Below the pieces are notes generated by a model that was given only the letters and a program-made list of their open reading frames with translations, did not search any database and was not told the origin of the DNA. From positions 806,001-870,000 of the forward strand of contig BCJC01000009.1 of the NCBI GenBank assembly GCA_001600175.1: a stretch of 64,000 bases of DNA. Direction: 5' to 3'. This DNA comes from Erythrobasidium yunnanense. Lineage: Eukaryota; Basidiomycota; Cystobasidiomycetes; Erythrobasidiales; Erythrobasidiaceae. Shown piece after piece: positions 43,983-55,929 of the stretch (position 1 is the first letter of the stretch; each line of letters starts with the position of its first letter). The position numbers and the translations under genes are program-made.

Positions 43983-44432
43983 ATGTCCTCTCCCTACACC
44001 GAGCCTGTCCTCCTGAGGGACGAGTACACAGGTCAGCTCGTCCTGGATGCATATAGCAGACCCATAGTCGTAGGGTCGCGTTCACAAGAATAGCCCATGC
44101 TCCAAGCATCCAGACTGAGCCAATGTCTTTACAGGAAACGATAGCAAGGCCGCCTCTGGCCCTCTATGGAAGTCAGGCATCGTATCTGCCAACAGCGCCG
44201 ATGGTGCTAGAACAGCCTGGACTAGTGCGGACAACGCCGTATCCAGCATACAGACATGGGCCAGGATGCTGTGCTGCAGGGTGCTGTGGAGGATTAGGAT
44301 GCGCGTGAGCTTGGGCAGCTATACTCTGCCTTGGAAAGATACAAGCTGACCTGTGATTTCATCAGCTTCTGCTGTCAACAGTGCTGCGATGACTGTGCTA
44401 TCGGCTGCGACAGGTGCTGGTACTACTGTTAG
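43983..44432 (+). CDS. Small protein with Cys-rich C-terminus
   Basis: Introns at 44070-44134 and 44305-44365 give only 107 residues; each has a good donor, CTGAC/CTGAG-type branch and CAG acceptor, and the joined frame is coherent (MSSPYTEPVLLRDEYTGQL..., YPAYRHGPG). The last ~34 residues contain 13 Cys, mostly as CC pairs (GCCAAGCCGG, FCCQQCCDDC, CDRCWYYC). This resembles CYSTM-type or palmitoylated membrane-linked tails found in short stress-response proteins, but I cannot name a family with certainty. The sense of the tail as membrane anchor or metal binder is open. Confidence 0.7.
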
Positions 44433-44682
44433 CGACAAAGTCACCCCATGCCTCATCTCCACGCCGCATCTCCATCAAGCCATCAAGGAGCTCTAGCAAC
44501 CCCGTATGCTTTACCTCAACCGCCCAAAACAGCCAATGGTGCCTATGTTATGTAGTTCTTACAGCGCAATCTCTAGCTCTCCTCTTGATCTCGACGACCA
44601 AATTAAACGTTTATCGTTGATCGATGACAAAGAAATCGTAACACCGACGCTATGTAGAGCCAAGTCACCAGTCATCAAGCCC

Positions 44683-44889
44683 TCAATAATGCTCAATTTC
44701 CGACCCTTCTTTCGTGGCGTGGGCCTTCTTTTTCTTAGCTCGCAATCGAAGCTGTGCAAGTCGTTCTTCCGTCCAACGGCTTTCGTTTGTTGACGGCGTT
44801 GGTGATGACCCTTGAAAAGTCTGCTTTTGTAATCGAAGATCAGCGGAGTCAAGCTTCTTCTGCTCGGGCGATGCTAACAGAACCTTCAT
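44683..44889 (-). CDS. Possible small basic protein
   Basis: An uninterrupted 68-codon frame starts with MKVLLASPEQKKLDSADLR and carries ESRWTEERLAQLRLRAKKKKA, a plausible charged helix. It is head to head with the next gene (95 bp between start codons). Length is short and no family is recognised; an unseen exon could follow. The composition argues for a real protein more than for chance. Confidence 0.4.
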   Translation of the reverse strand: MKVLLASPEQKKLDSADLRLQKQTFQGSSPTPSTNESRWTEERLAQLRLRAKKKKAHATKEGSEIEHY

Positions 44890-44984
44890 CCTTTCAAAGA
44901 CTCCTACACCTGCGTTTCTGAATCGCTCACACGCTCACACGCTCACGCTTTTCATAGCTGTAGATAGCCTACACACATAGCAAA

Positions 44985-46389
44985 ATGGCATTTCAACCGG
45001 GTCTCTCAATGCCCAAGCCGGCCACACTCCCTCCAATGTCGATGTTCCCAAGAGGGCCGAACACACCACTTCTCGTTCCATCAAACACATTCGCGCAACC
45101 ACAGCCTCCTAGCAGAGCACAACAAGTAGATGAGAATGACGATGATAACGATTCAGACAGCAGTCACAAAAGCAGGAAAAGCCATAAAAGCCATCGGAGC
45201 CATAAGAGCCATAGGCGGAAGAGTCACAAGAAGAGCCATCATCATAGGACATCTGGGAGTCGAGGGCGCAGAAGTGATGCAGATCACAGTCGGTCCATCT
45301 CGCCTTCTCCTGAAGAGCAGGATCACTACCATCATAGGCAAGCTAGACGGTCGGAGTCGCCTGATCCAGGACAGGAATCGCAGATCAGACAGATATTTAA
45401 AAACGCAGTCATGGCTGCTACTCCTGGTCGGGTACCCCCTCCCGCCGTACTCAAGTCCGATCCTTTCGCGCCTCAGCAGCAGCTCCAAGCTTTCGGGGCA
45501 CCTGGCACACCATTCACACTCGAGATGGCTGGTCCACTGCAGATGCAGATGTCGCCCGCCAACGGATTAGACCCGCAAAGTACATTTCCTCAACTTGGAT
45601 ATTTCCCAGTTCATACGCCCCAGCATCCCAGTAGTGCATATATGCCTCCTACTCCCGCACAGTCAAGACCTGGAAGCATCTATCAACAACAATGGCAGCA
45701 CTCACCCATGATAGGCGGCTCAGCCGGCTCCGTAGCAGGTTCAGGGTGGTTCACACCTGGCTCTTCAGTTCCTCAAACGCCAGCCTCACTCTCTGGCACT
45801 GCGCCGAACGCAAGAGCTGTTTCTGCAATCATGGGTGGTCCTGCGAGCTCGGTCTATGGTGGTGCAGGAGGTGGTGCAAGCAATTACTTCCCTCAGACGC
45901 CTAGGTCGATGATCTCGCATGCGTTCTCGGGAGCTACATCTGCTGCTATGAACCATAGAAGTGTGTCGGAAGCTGGATTCACGACGGGAGAGCAGGTTGC
46001 GAGTGCCATCGTCTCGGTAAGTGATCCCTTCATGCGATGAACGACGTGAGGCAGGCGCTGAGTTCCTGCCCCTCCCAGCCTACGAACTATCCTGGACCCA
46101 AGACCGACGCGCAGGAAGCGGTTGTAGCAGTGCCTTCGCTGGCAGGACCTCGTATAGATGTCGTTCAGCCAACTGACGTGAGTTCTCTATCCTGGGCATG
46201 CTCATGCCCTACTGACATCATGTCCCAACGTAGCCTCGATACTATACCAAACGAGAACAGCATCCTTACTTGATGCAGCCTGGTGATGCAAAACCTTTCC
46301 ATGGGCATCCTTATGCGAAAGTACGAAAAGCTGGTAGCTCGCCAGGCTTCTCTGCACTGTGCTGTGGTGGTCGAAACACGTACTCATAG
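44985..46389 (+). CDS. Hypothetical protein with Ser-His-Lys repeat
   Basis: Introns at 46017-46078 and 46178-46233 give 428 residues. The first ~60 residues are Pro-rich, then an acidic patch (DENDDDNDSDSS) runs into a dense Ser/His/Lys/Arg repeat (about residues 58-95, SHKSHRS-type units), then RS-like sites (SRSISPSPE). The remainder is Pro/Gln/Gly/Ser-rich and ends SPGFSALCCGGRNTYS. An SH-K/R repeat beside acidic residues suggests a nuclear, phosphorylated or metal-binding disordered protein. No family recognised. The last two exons were placed by splice signals only. Confidence 0.8.
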
Positions 46390-46452
46390 ACTTGTACATC
46401 CGACCTACCATAAATCGCGTACTGCCAAAACTCACTATGCTACAAAAGCTAC

Positions 46453-48197
46453 TCAATCCAAAAGATCGCGCTGACGGTCATTCCTACTACTTCTCGTCCT
46501 ATCTAGCAGATCACTCCACTTGTTCTGTAAAGCATGCTTTATATCCTCGAGCATTCCTCGAAAGCTGTGTATACCCTTATCCGCCAACTCCCCTAGACCC
46601 ATTGGACTTAGCACAATAGCAAGCAGAATAGCCAATGCACCCAGTTCTCCCGCACGCGCATATAGCGTCTGCCCATCTTTCTGGGTGAAAGAATGGCGGA
46701 TCGTGAATGAACCACTGCCTTTTTGCCAGTATCGTAGAAATCCTTGCTGGTCGATGAACGCTGAGATACCGGAATCTGCTCCGTCACAGACTAGATAGGC
46801 AGTCTGTAGGGACCTTGCTGATGCCTGAAGTTGGTCGATCCTAGTCCATGCGATTCTTTCGGAGAAGACGGATGATGGCACTAAAGTCAATTGAGACGAG
46901 GCTGCTTGTCTCAGGATAGCAGGAAAAGATGTATCGTGGCATATAGCTGCCGAGATATCCAGAGTACCAGCGGAATGGCCAGGTCGACCTGCCTCTGGTA
47001 TCTCAATCTGTCCTTTGGGAAGCGGTAGGGTCCCAGCTACGTAGCTGTATGTCTCCACTATAGGTACTAGAGCTTGTTTGCGGTATGTGAAGAAGTCTGG
47101 GAGGTATTATGCTTTTCCGAAAGCCCAACCAGCGTGGTCTCAATGACTGACTTTGAGCCTCGGCTAAGGACAGCATTATAGCTGGTCGCAATGAAAGCAC
47201 GCCTAGCGACGGCAATTTTGCCGACCTCTGCGTGTAGTGCAACAGTATCTCCTATAGAAGCCAAATGCACGGCACCTTCTGGCCATAGAACTATCTTTGC
47301 TCCTTGCCCAGTCAGAATTGCGCTCTCGTGGAGATAGTCCATGACTGTGAGAGGCTCGTCTGGCGCCGAATGGGAAGGCTTTGGTAGCGCACAAGCCATG
47401 GACAGTGGTTCGGCAGTGTCGGCACTGCTATGACTTCTGCCGATATTGCTGTCGAAAATGGCAAGAACGAAGATAATGGCGGCGATAGCGTAAGCTAGAT
47501 GTCGTCTTGAGGATACTCCATGGCTTGATTTGTCTACCTGATCTGCGGGAGACCTGGATGGTCCTGCCTGCATCAGGGGCGTGCGCTCATCGTGATAGGG
47601 TAAGCTAGAGACGTTGATGAGTACCCTTTCCTGATTATTGCTGCGGGTACTGAAGGCGCTCGATACGAAGATTAGCGGAACGAGAGCCAGTGAAGCCATA
47701 AGAAAGTCTGATCCAGGCGTGCCAAAGAGAGGTAGCAGGAGACCGGATAAAGAATGCGTAAGCCTCCACGATACCAAACGACCAAGGGGATGGACGCTGC
47801 AGAATGCAGCCCAAGCAGCTGCCCAGAGCCACGGGAAGATCAGAACGACAGCTCCTCGCTGCTCGCCTCTCCAGCTACAGAATGCCTGCACAGTATTGTG
47901 CGATAGCAGGATAGCTCCGCTGACTAAGATCGTGATGAAGCAGCTGAGGGGAAGGATGACAGAGGTCTGTTCGACAGCCGAAGTGCCTGTTTCGCTAGGT
48001 ATAGCAAGCGTGTAGGATATTCCAGTGCCAACAGCAAGTGCTATTGGTGTAGCGTAGCGCGAGGCTGATAGATCTTTGTCGAGCTGGAAGACCAGGACAG
48101 CCAGCAGCGTGACAGAGACAAGCAGGTTGGGCACAGAGGCATTGAGACCACTGAGTATGATGATTAGGAATGTAGCAACCCAGCTCGTAGTATCCAT
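46453..48197 (-). CDS. Membrane carbon-nitrogen hydrolase, apolipoprotein N-acyltransferase-like
   Basis: The N-terminal ~260 residues form several membrane spans, followed by a nitrilase-fold domain. Catalytic triad positions are visible: Glu in VLWPEGAV, Lys in YRKQALVP, Cys in AAICHDTSFP. Fungal relatives of bacterial Lnt have this layout. The two halves are in different frames: the first runs to about 47105 (VIETTLVGLSEK) and the second resumes by about 47080 (FFTYRKQALVPIVE). No GT-AG intron of suitable phase joins them. So either a one-base error, a non-canonical splice, or a recent frame break is present. It ends 63 bp from the convergent neighbour. Confidence 0.8.
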
Positions 48198-48700
48198 CGC
48201 GTAGCACTAGACTTTGCCTTGAGTCCGTCAAGAAGCAAAGGCCGTCGGACGCGTTAGACTTGCATGAAATCGCAAACTCTGGAAAGAGAACAATGAAAGC
48301 ATTGTAGCAATAACGAGGAGCAGCAGAGAGAGTATTACACGAGGATCAACCCTGCACAACAACCCACTTTACCCAGAAATAACGAAGGACGGATGACAGT
48401 AAGGACAGTGATCTAAGACTACCGATGATAAGAGCGATGAGAACAACTTTGCTAATCGGTAGCTCGACGAGGCATCATCGGACGAGGGGAGAAAGGAGCC
48501 TGTACCGGAGCGACCGATTCGCCTTTCATTGCTAATTTACTTTTACTGCTGTTCGATGAACTTCCTTCCATTGTTGAAGATTGCCGCTATATGTACGGCT
48601 GGTTGACTATGCCATGCGCTATGGAACCTCGCCTCGATCCTGCCCTGCTTGCGAGAATGCTGCTGGATGGTAAAGGGTACGCTTGTTCTTCGCTTGTAGG
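48198..48700. other. Intergenic upstream of the hydrolase
   Basis: This 503-bp region lies between two minus-strand genes and should hold the hydrolase promoter. No supported gene. Frames near 48619-48700 belong to the 3' side of the next gene. Confidence 0.5.
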
Positions 48701-49852
48701 TCAAGTGTTCGCATGCTGAGATGCTGAGAATGAGCGCTTGCCATTGAGTTTGTATGGAAGAGGTGAAGTAGTGACAGGCGAAGCGGATGGAGTGGCAGTG
48801 CCGCTGGAGTTGGCAGAGGTATAAGCGTAGGTGTAACTTCGTTGGCGAGAGGAGTGCATGGAGGTAGATGTGGGGAATGAGGCCTTTGTAGGCGAAGCTG
48901 GGCTTGCTGGATGCTCGGCGACAGGCCCGACACTCGGTCGCCTTGAACTGGTATGATATCTGACTGGATTTGCAGCAGCAAGCTTGAGTGATGTTTCTGA
49001 TCGTCTGTTCCTCAATGAAGGTCGCACGAAGGTAGACGAAGAGGTGGTAGCGGTGTTGGGTGAAGACGCTCGTCTGCCGTACTCGTCGACATTCGGGGGC
49101 GGAGGAGACAGAGCAGCGGAAGGCTTAACGTGCATAGCAAAGTACGCCTCCAATGCACCTATTGCAGCCTGATCCTCTTTTTGTCTCCTGAGAACAGCTT
49201 CCTCCTCTGTTTCTGGCTCGACATGACGGGCTACTCTCTCCGGCGATTTGCAATGATTGTCGACATCGGAAGTGTATGAGTGGGATGAAATGGAGGAGAA
49301 AGTTGCTGAGGACCTTGCAGATGATGCGCCGCTGAAGTAGGCTGAAGAGTCGGTTTGCGAAAGCGAGGGAGAAGAGGAGGTCGAAGTGAACTAAGCGCAC
49401 AAATTACAAGGAACAGTCAGCATTCATTGCAGACACGAGCTCAGCGGAGTCGTTGTAACGTCTTGCGCTTCATGGTGACGAGGAGGTCTGTGCATTTGCA
49501 TAACAAAAAAACTCACGGTCGCATCGCTTCGGGCAGAGTCGATGGGCGCATTCTCAGGGTTTGGGTTGGTTATGAACAAGTCTGCATGGTATGTCGCATC
49601 TTCATGCTCTTCGAGTGTCAGGCCGCCGCATTCGAAGTCCAAGTCGGAGTCGTTTCCTCCTGCTCTAGCCAGGTCATCCTTGCTCTGAAACCTCTTGATC
49701 AGAGTCCTGAATGGGTTTGCTGAGCGTTTGCCAGCCAGAGAACCGACGTTCATGCTGACTGTGTCGATAGCTGGGAGCCCTATGCTGTTTGTTGTTCCTG
49801 CAGCGCTGGTGGACAGACTACCTGCTCGAGAAGGTCGCATTCGCAGAGCCAT
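48701..49852 (-). CDS. Hypothetical Ser-rich protein with conserved central helix
   Basis: One 126-nt intron (49391-49516, GTGAGT..TTAG with a CTGAC branch), twice the usual length, gives 341 residues. The start MALRMRPSRAGS is at 49852. The first exon has NPFRTLIKRFQSKDDL and an acidic LTLEEHEDATYHADLF; the second has SPERVARHVEPETEEEAVLRRQ and a helix-like ALEAYFAMHVKPS, then a long Ser/Thr/Pro tail. No domain recognised. Probably regulatory or cytoskeletal, but this is a guess from composition. Confidence 0.78.
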
Positions 49853-50576
49853 TGTAGTAACACTGTCGTAGAAGTATAAAGAGTTGAAGAAGTTGTTGCG
49901 AGCGAGTTGGAGCAGAATCAAGCGGGAAAAGGGGTGGTCGAGGTCGATGCGGGAGCAGAAAGAGGGGAGGGAGGAGAAGAACAGGAAAACTTTGGGGAGA
50001 AAGCAGCGAGTCGGACAAAGCAGAGACACACTTCTTCACAGAAGTACAGCAAGCTAGAAGACAGCTACCATGCGCCATGCTATCACCTCTGGTCACGCTG
50101 GGCTGGCGCTTATTGCAGGATTTCACAGACTTTTTTCCGCCGAGACGCGTAGAGAGGTCCTCGTCTTCTGCTGGTAACACGATCAGACTCCTCATGGCTT
50201 CTTCCCGGTGGTTGCTTGAAGCGTGTCATCAGAAACACGCGGTCTTGAAAGACAACATAGGGGACAGGACGGAGCGGGAAAGCTGGATACGGAGGGTCAT
50301 GGAATCGGCCAGCAAGCGAGAGGTTACCATTCTGGTGTCTTCGTCTTAGTCACTGTTTCGCGACTGTGCCAACGCGTAAAGAGCAGGAAGCTTGAGAGAA
50401 GCTGGGCGGACGAGATCCAGCGAGCAGCTCGAAGTAGCCAGAGCCAGAGTCGCAGCTTCATCTGAGGCGTCCTATCAGGTCTAGGCTGTTGCTGGTTCAA
50501 GGTTGCTCTCGGAAAGCTCATCCATTCAAGCTTTCTTCTTGCAGCTTTTCGACTTCTTGACCAGCCAGATTCCGCA
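49853..50576. other. Divergent intergenic, 0.72 kb
   Basis: This region lies between the Ser-rich gene and MDE1 and should hold both promoters. It is G/A-rich on the plus strand near 49920-49990, so C/T-rich as read from the minus-strand gene. Frames inside lack support. Confidence 0.5.
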
Positions 50577-51594
50577 ATGAGCTCTTCGCAGCCAGATTTG
50601 GCCAACAATGACCATTCCCTCGTCCAGAGTAGCGACCCTGCGCACCCAGCGAACCTGATCCCAGAGTATGCTCAAGAAGCCTTGAAGAAGCGAACGAGCT
50701 GTTGACTTTGCGGACTTTCGCTGTGCCAGACTCTGCCGGCTCTTCTACACGCTTGGATGGGTTACTGGAACTGGAGGAGGCATCTCAATCCGTCAAGGGT
50801 GTGTTCTGGCGCTCTTGACTGTCGTCAAATTGTCAAAAGACATGCTCATGATGCCATCCTGAACCCCTATGTCTGCAGCGAGCATGTCTTCATAGCTCCT
50901 TCTGGTATGCGACCTATCTACTTGGATATGCACAAGCTAACCATTGCCTTGCAGGCGTCCAGAAGGAACGCATCCTGCCTGAAGACATCTTCGTGCTTTT
51001 ACGGTCGACACACGCCCAGCTTCGCTCTCCTGCACCTATGAAGCCTCTTAAGCAGTCTGCCTGTACTCCTCTCTTTTTCAATGCTTATGAACAGAGAAAC
51101 GCCGGAGCCTGCATACATACGCACTCGCAACATGCAGTCATGGCTACTTTGCTCTGGCCAGGCAAAGAATGGCGTGTCTCTCATCTAGAGATGATCAAGG
51201 GAATGCGGATAGGTGGAATGGGGCAAGCGCTGAGCTGTGCGTTGATACCCTTCCTAGCCCGGAGGCAAGTAACTGATCCGACTTCTCCAGATCTCGATAC
51301 GCTGGTCATTCCTATCATTGAGAATACGCCAGACGAAGAAGACCTACGCTTCGATATGGAGAAAGCTTTAATAGAATACCCGAACGCGTAGGTTGGCCTG
51401 TCCAGAAGCATGCTTCTTGGCTAATTCCAGCTTGATCTGCCTGCAGACCCGCTGTTCTAGTCAGGCGGCATGGTACATACTCTTGGGGAGATACATGGGA
51501 GCGCGCAAAATCCCAGGCAGAATGTCTAGATTATCTGCTGGAAGTCAGCGTCAAGATGAAGCTTGCAGGGATGGACACTGTTGGACTACATTAG
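50577..51594 (+). CDS. MDE1: Methylthioribulose-1-phosphate dehydratase
   Basis: Mde1 dehydrates methylthioribulose-1-phosphate in cytosolic methionine salvage. Introns at 50666-50729, 50799-50839, 50905-50954 and 51388-51446 give 267 residues; one intron is just 41 nt. Class II aldolase-type features: [37 protein letters not shown], the metal-binding [14 protein letters not shown], and [15 protein letters not shown]. The C-terminus ([28 protein letters not shown]) is typical, including the distal His. It precedes AMP deaminase by 215 bp on the same strand. Confidence 0.95.
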
Positions 51595-51809
51595 ATGAGT
51601 ACGATGTTCGTAGAGATGTAGAAACTGTCCTAGGAGTCTGCCTACCTGCCTTACGTTACAGCGATAAAGCGTGGATATAGCCGAGCAGCCCAACGTGACC
51701 TGTCTTCAAGCGACTGACTCGCTCTTGCTTTTCGACAATTTGAAACTTGCGACTTCACAAAGACTCTTCTTGGACTGCTGCTACCTGATCTACTGGCTTT
51801 TAAGCAGTC

Positions 51810-54800
51810 ATGCCATCCTCGACGATGCAACGAGAAGCGTCAAGCAGTTCGATTTCATCAGAGGACGGCGACCGCAGCGATGTTCCCACGACGAGAATCG
51901 CGAAAGCAAGCAGTCCCGGCAAACATGATAATGCTAAAACACCAAAAGACTGGCTGTCTCCACCTGCAAGCCCGAATCCAGGTCTAAATCCATTCTTCGA
52001 CGAGGGAGAGATGAAGAAGGCGCAGATGGTGCGACACTTCTATCCTGGCTTTGGATAAGCATTACGGCTGACTTTCAGCTCATCCACCTCTCTCTCTTAC
52101 GTCTTCATCGGCAAATCCTGCATGTCGGTCATGCGACATAGGCGGACAGCAAATTCTACGCGAGCCATCATCCCGATACACATACTCAGACAGCGCACAC
52201 AAATGGTATCATGCCAGACATGTCGTCCTTAATGAGCTCATCGACCGGATCGCCTTCTAACTCGCAGAATGCAAGCTTGCCTGGACCCAGTACAGCAGTT
52301 CCATCAAGCAGCAATGTGCAACCGATCAACCAGAAGAAGGCAGAAGCCTATGTCCAGTTCGAGCAGCCCCAACAGCACCAATCTCGATCAAGAAAGCGGA
52401 CACCCTCAGTTGTACAACGCAGTAAAGCTCCAAGTGGAGCGAGTCCAAGCCCTTCGAGAGTGTCTATGCCGAGCGGAGTACCGAATTTCCAGTACAAAGA
52501 GGATGCGAGACCGTCTTTGAGCAGGCAAAACGTGAATGTTGAGGATGATGAGCAGATTGAGCTTGGGCTGGACGACGGAGGTAGGCCTGAGTCGATCTTG
52601 ACCATGTCTTTCAACGTCTGACATCAATGTCTTTTTCCTCAGAGGGCGCCATCTCTGTTGAACTGCAAGAGCTCTATGCTTCCTTCCAAGTAAGCTTCGG
52701 GTACAGTTGAGATTGTAGGCTAAACTGATGAGTCTTGTCGACAGACCTGCATAGAGCTGCGAGACAAGTATATGCGGTACTCATGCCAGCGGCTCGAAGA
52801 TAATCCTATGAATTACGATGGCGATTTTGCACCAAGTCGCGATTCTACATCGACTTCAGTTTCGCATCCCCCATCTCCCGAGCGCGCTACACCTGCGCCC
52901 ACACCTGCTACGAATGGGACTGCGATACCGGAGGATGCCACCGACTACATCACTTCATCTTCATCTACTTTTCAACCGTGGAAGATCTACCCTCCTCCAC
53001 CCAAGCCTCATTGGGAAGCTCGAGACCCGTTCACACAAGCAGAGCCAGTATATACTCAAGATTCATACAACCAAGGGGAGTTCAAGATGGAGGATTGCGA
53101 AATCCCAGGCGAGCACCTTTTCACTTTCCAGCTTGACAGCCAAGGTGTCTACCAAGTCTATCGCGATGAAAAGAGCAAAGCAGCGCAAGAGGAGACAGTA
53201 TATAAGGTACCTACCCTCAAGGAATACTTCCAAGATCTTGAATACATCCTGGGTGTCATCTCGGATGGTCCCGCGAAGTCGTTTGCCTACAGACGCATCA
53301 AGTATCTGGAGAGCAGATGGAATCTGTACTGCCTGCTGAATGAGTATCAGGAGCTAGCCGAAATGAAGGTGAGACCACTTCGAAGATCACCTGGCTAACG
53401 ACAAGGCTGACCTGACGAGCACAGCGAGTACCTCATCGGTGAGCTGCGAACGCGAAACATGGTCAAGGTTAGATTTACTGACAGAGTACCGCTGTAGTGA
53501 CTTCTACAACGTGAGAAAGGTAGATACACATGTACATCACTCGGCCTGCATGAACCAGAAGCATCTCCTACGTTTCATCAAGTCAAAGATGAAGAAGAGC
53601 GCGGATGTAAAGTTTTAAGAGCATTTCTCACAGTCATCAAGTCCTTACTTTATATGCTTTTTCAGGACGTCGTTACCTTCCGAGATGGTCGCTACCTTAC
53701 TCTCCGACAAGTCTTCGAGTCGCTCAACCTTACAGCATACGACCTGTCCATCGATACACTCGACATGCACGCACATCGAGACGCTTTTCATCGCTTTGAC
53801 CGCTTCAATGCTAAATACAACCCGATCGGCGAGAGTCGACTTCGTGAAATCTTCCTGAAGACCGACAACCATATCAAGGGTACCTACTTAGCTGAGGTCA
53901 CACAAGGTCAGTCATTGTACATCAGATATCCATCCTGTTCTGACGGTCGAGAGCAGAGGTATTCGAGGATCTTAAGGCTACCAAGTACCAAATGGCAGAA
54001 TATCGTATTTCAATCTATGGGCGGTCAGTAGCAACTCTTGACGCCATGTGTCGCACTAGCTGACACATGGCACAAATCATAGCACTCGCGGAGAATGGGA
54101 TAAGCTCGCAAAATGGGTGGTCAATAATAAGCTGTTTTGCGACAATGTTCGCTGGCTCATCCAGATACCGCGTCTATACGAAGTCTTCAAAGCAAGCAAG
54201 ACAGTCGAGTCTTTCGGCGATGTAGTGCAGAGTACGTCCGGCTTCCCCAAGTTTTAGCGATTCACTTCTGACTTCCGCAATCAGACATCTTCGAGCCACT
54301 CTTCGAGGTCACCAAAGACCCTCGGTCACATCCAGAGCTTCACGTTTTCCTGCAGAGAGTAATCGGCTTCGATAGCGTGGATGACGAGTCTAAGGCGGAA
54401 AGGCGGCTGTATCGAAGTAGGCCAGTTCTCAGTAATTTCTACGGACATCAGGACTAATCTTCTGCATGTCATTGCAGAGTATCCTTTCCCGAAGGACTGG
54501 ACTACCACGCAGAACCCGCCATATAACTACTGGCTCTTGTGAGACAGGCTCCTCCTTGACTGCAACTTACTGGGCTGAAATTGAGCGCAGCTACCTGTAC
54601 GTCAATATGGCCAACTTGAATAATTGGCGCAAAGAACGAGGCTTCAGTACGTCTACCTATCCCACGTTCCGTTGAGATGATGCTAAGTTCAATCGACAGA
54701 CACCTTCGTACTACGTCCGCACGCTGGAGAAGCAGGAGACACCGACCATCTTACATCCGCCTTTCTCACATCGCACTCCATTTCTCACGGCATCCTCCTC

Positions 54801-55593
54801 CGCAAAGTCCCAGCTTTATGCTACCTATTCTACCTCGAACAGATCGGCGTGGCAATGTCACCTTTGTCAAACAACGCCCTCTTCCTTACGTACGAACGCA
54901 ATCCTTTCCCTCAATACTTCAAGCTAGGCCTCAACGTGTCGCTGTCAACGGATGATCCGCTTCAACTGCATTATACAAAGGTCAGCCAGGCTGCAAGCAC
55001 AGATGAAGTAGAATCGTTGACGACGTCATCATACAGGAACCCTTGATGGAAGAATACAGTGTTGCTGCCCAGGTCAGCCCACCAACCCCCAACCAATTTG
55101 CCGGAGCCCATCTGACATGGCCTTCTCTTGCAGATCTACAAGTTTTCACCAGCAGACATGTGCGAGCTGGCACGGAACAGTGTCATTCAGAGTGGCTTCG
55201 AGATGGAGATCAAGCGACACTGGCTCGGCCACGACTGGTACCTGCCTGGCGCGGAAGGCAATGTCGTCGAGAAAACGAATGTTCCCAACGTTAGGGTAGC
55301 CTTCAGATACAATACCTTGGTCGAGGGTTTGGAACATTCTCTACTCACATCCGCATCGAAGTTAGCTGACTGTATTCGTTTGCCGTTTTGCAGAACGCAC
55401 GATGATCCGCCGATACTCGAACAAGTATAAGGGATGCAAGACACCACCTCTACAGACCTTACAAACGAGACCAGATCTCTTTCCATCATCCAAGCCCCAG
55501 GATGCGCTTCAAGGCAAAGATCAGAACGTAGCGTCTCTAGCTATGGGCTCGACTACCATGCCAGACCTTGCGTCGCTCAAGGTAGCGAGCTAG
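51810..55593 (+). CDS. AMD1: AMP deaminase
   Basis: AMP deaminase converts AMP to IMP and ammonia. Sixteen exons give about 955 residues; introns include 52029-52141, 52581-52642, 52690-52744, 53369-53424, 53439-53497, 53607-53665, 53907-53956, 54024-54082, 54232-54284, 54417-54477, 54539-54590, 54647-54699, 54981-55036, 55073-55133 and 55327-55393. The N-terminal ~290 residues are Ser/Pro-rich and variable. Catalytic features: [12 protein letters not shown] (zinc His pair), [10 protein letters not shown], and [13 protein letters not shown] near the end, with [13 protein letters not shown] between. A 14-nt exon (53425-53438) supplies RVPHR. The first intron (113 nt) is the least certain; it was placed because the alternative frame stops at once. 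Confidence 0.93.
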
Positions 55594-55929
55594 ACGACGA
55601 TGTATTGCTTATGTACATCAATGCGCTACACAGATAGCAAAGCAGCCCATTTTCACGATCCGTCCGATACTCACGAAGTCCAGGCGGACGAATACATATA
55701 GGACCACTTCCTCATTCCAACACCGACTCCTTCCTCTATACGTATGACCATGCTTGGCCCACCGATATATTACCGTCAAGCCCGACTCGGTTCCTGATTC
55801 CCGATCGGATGCTTCTGATCCTATCGCGTGTGTAGCAATACAAGGGTATATAAACACACTGCAATTCGACTCTCCTTCATCATCATCACCATCACAGCAT
55901 ATACGAAGCCTACTGCCCATCTCACAACC
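55594..55929. other. Intergenic between AMD1 and the B12D-like gene
   Basis: This 336-bp stretch holds the AMD1 3' end and the promoter of the next gene, including a TATA-like box at 55847-55854. No other feature is supported. Confidence 0.55.
55847..55854 (+). promoter_or_regulatory. TATA box-like element
   Basis: TATATAAA lies 76 bp before the B12D-like start codon, a sensible distance for a fungal core promoter. It is the clearest TATA element upstream of any gene in the window. Confidence 0.55.

Noticed and set aside
43573-44109. 178-codon minus-strand frame across the divergent region
   Set aside because: It overlaps the Ub-like/AN1 start and the Cys-rich gene, and shows no ordered sequence.
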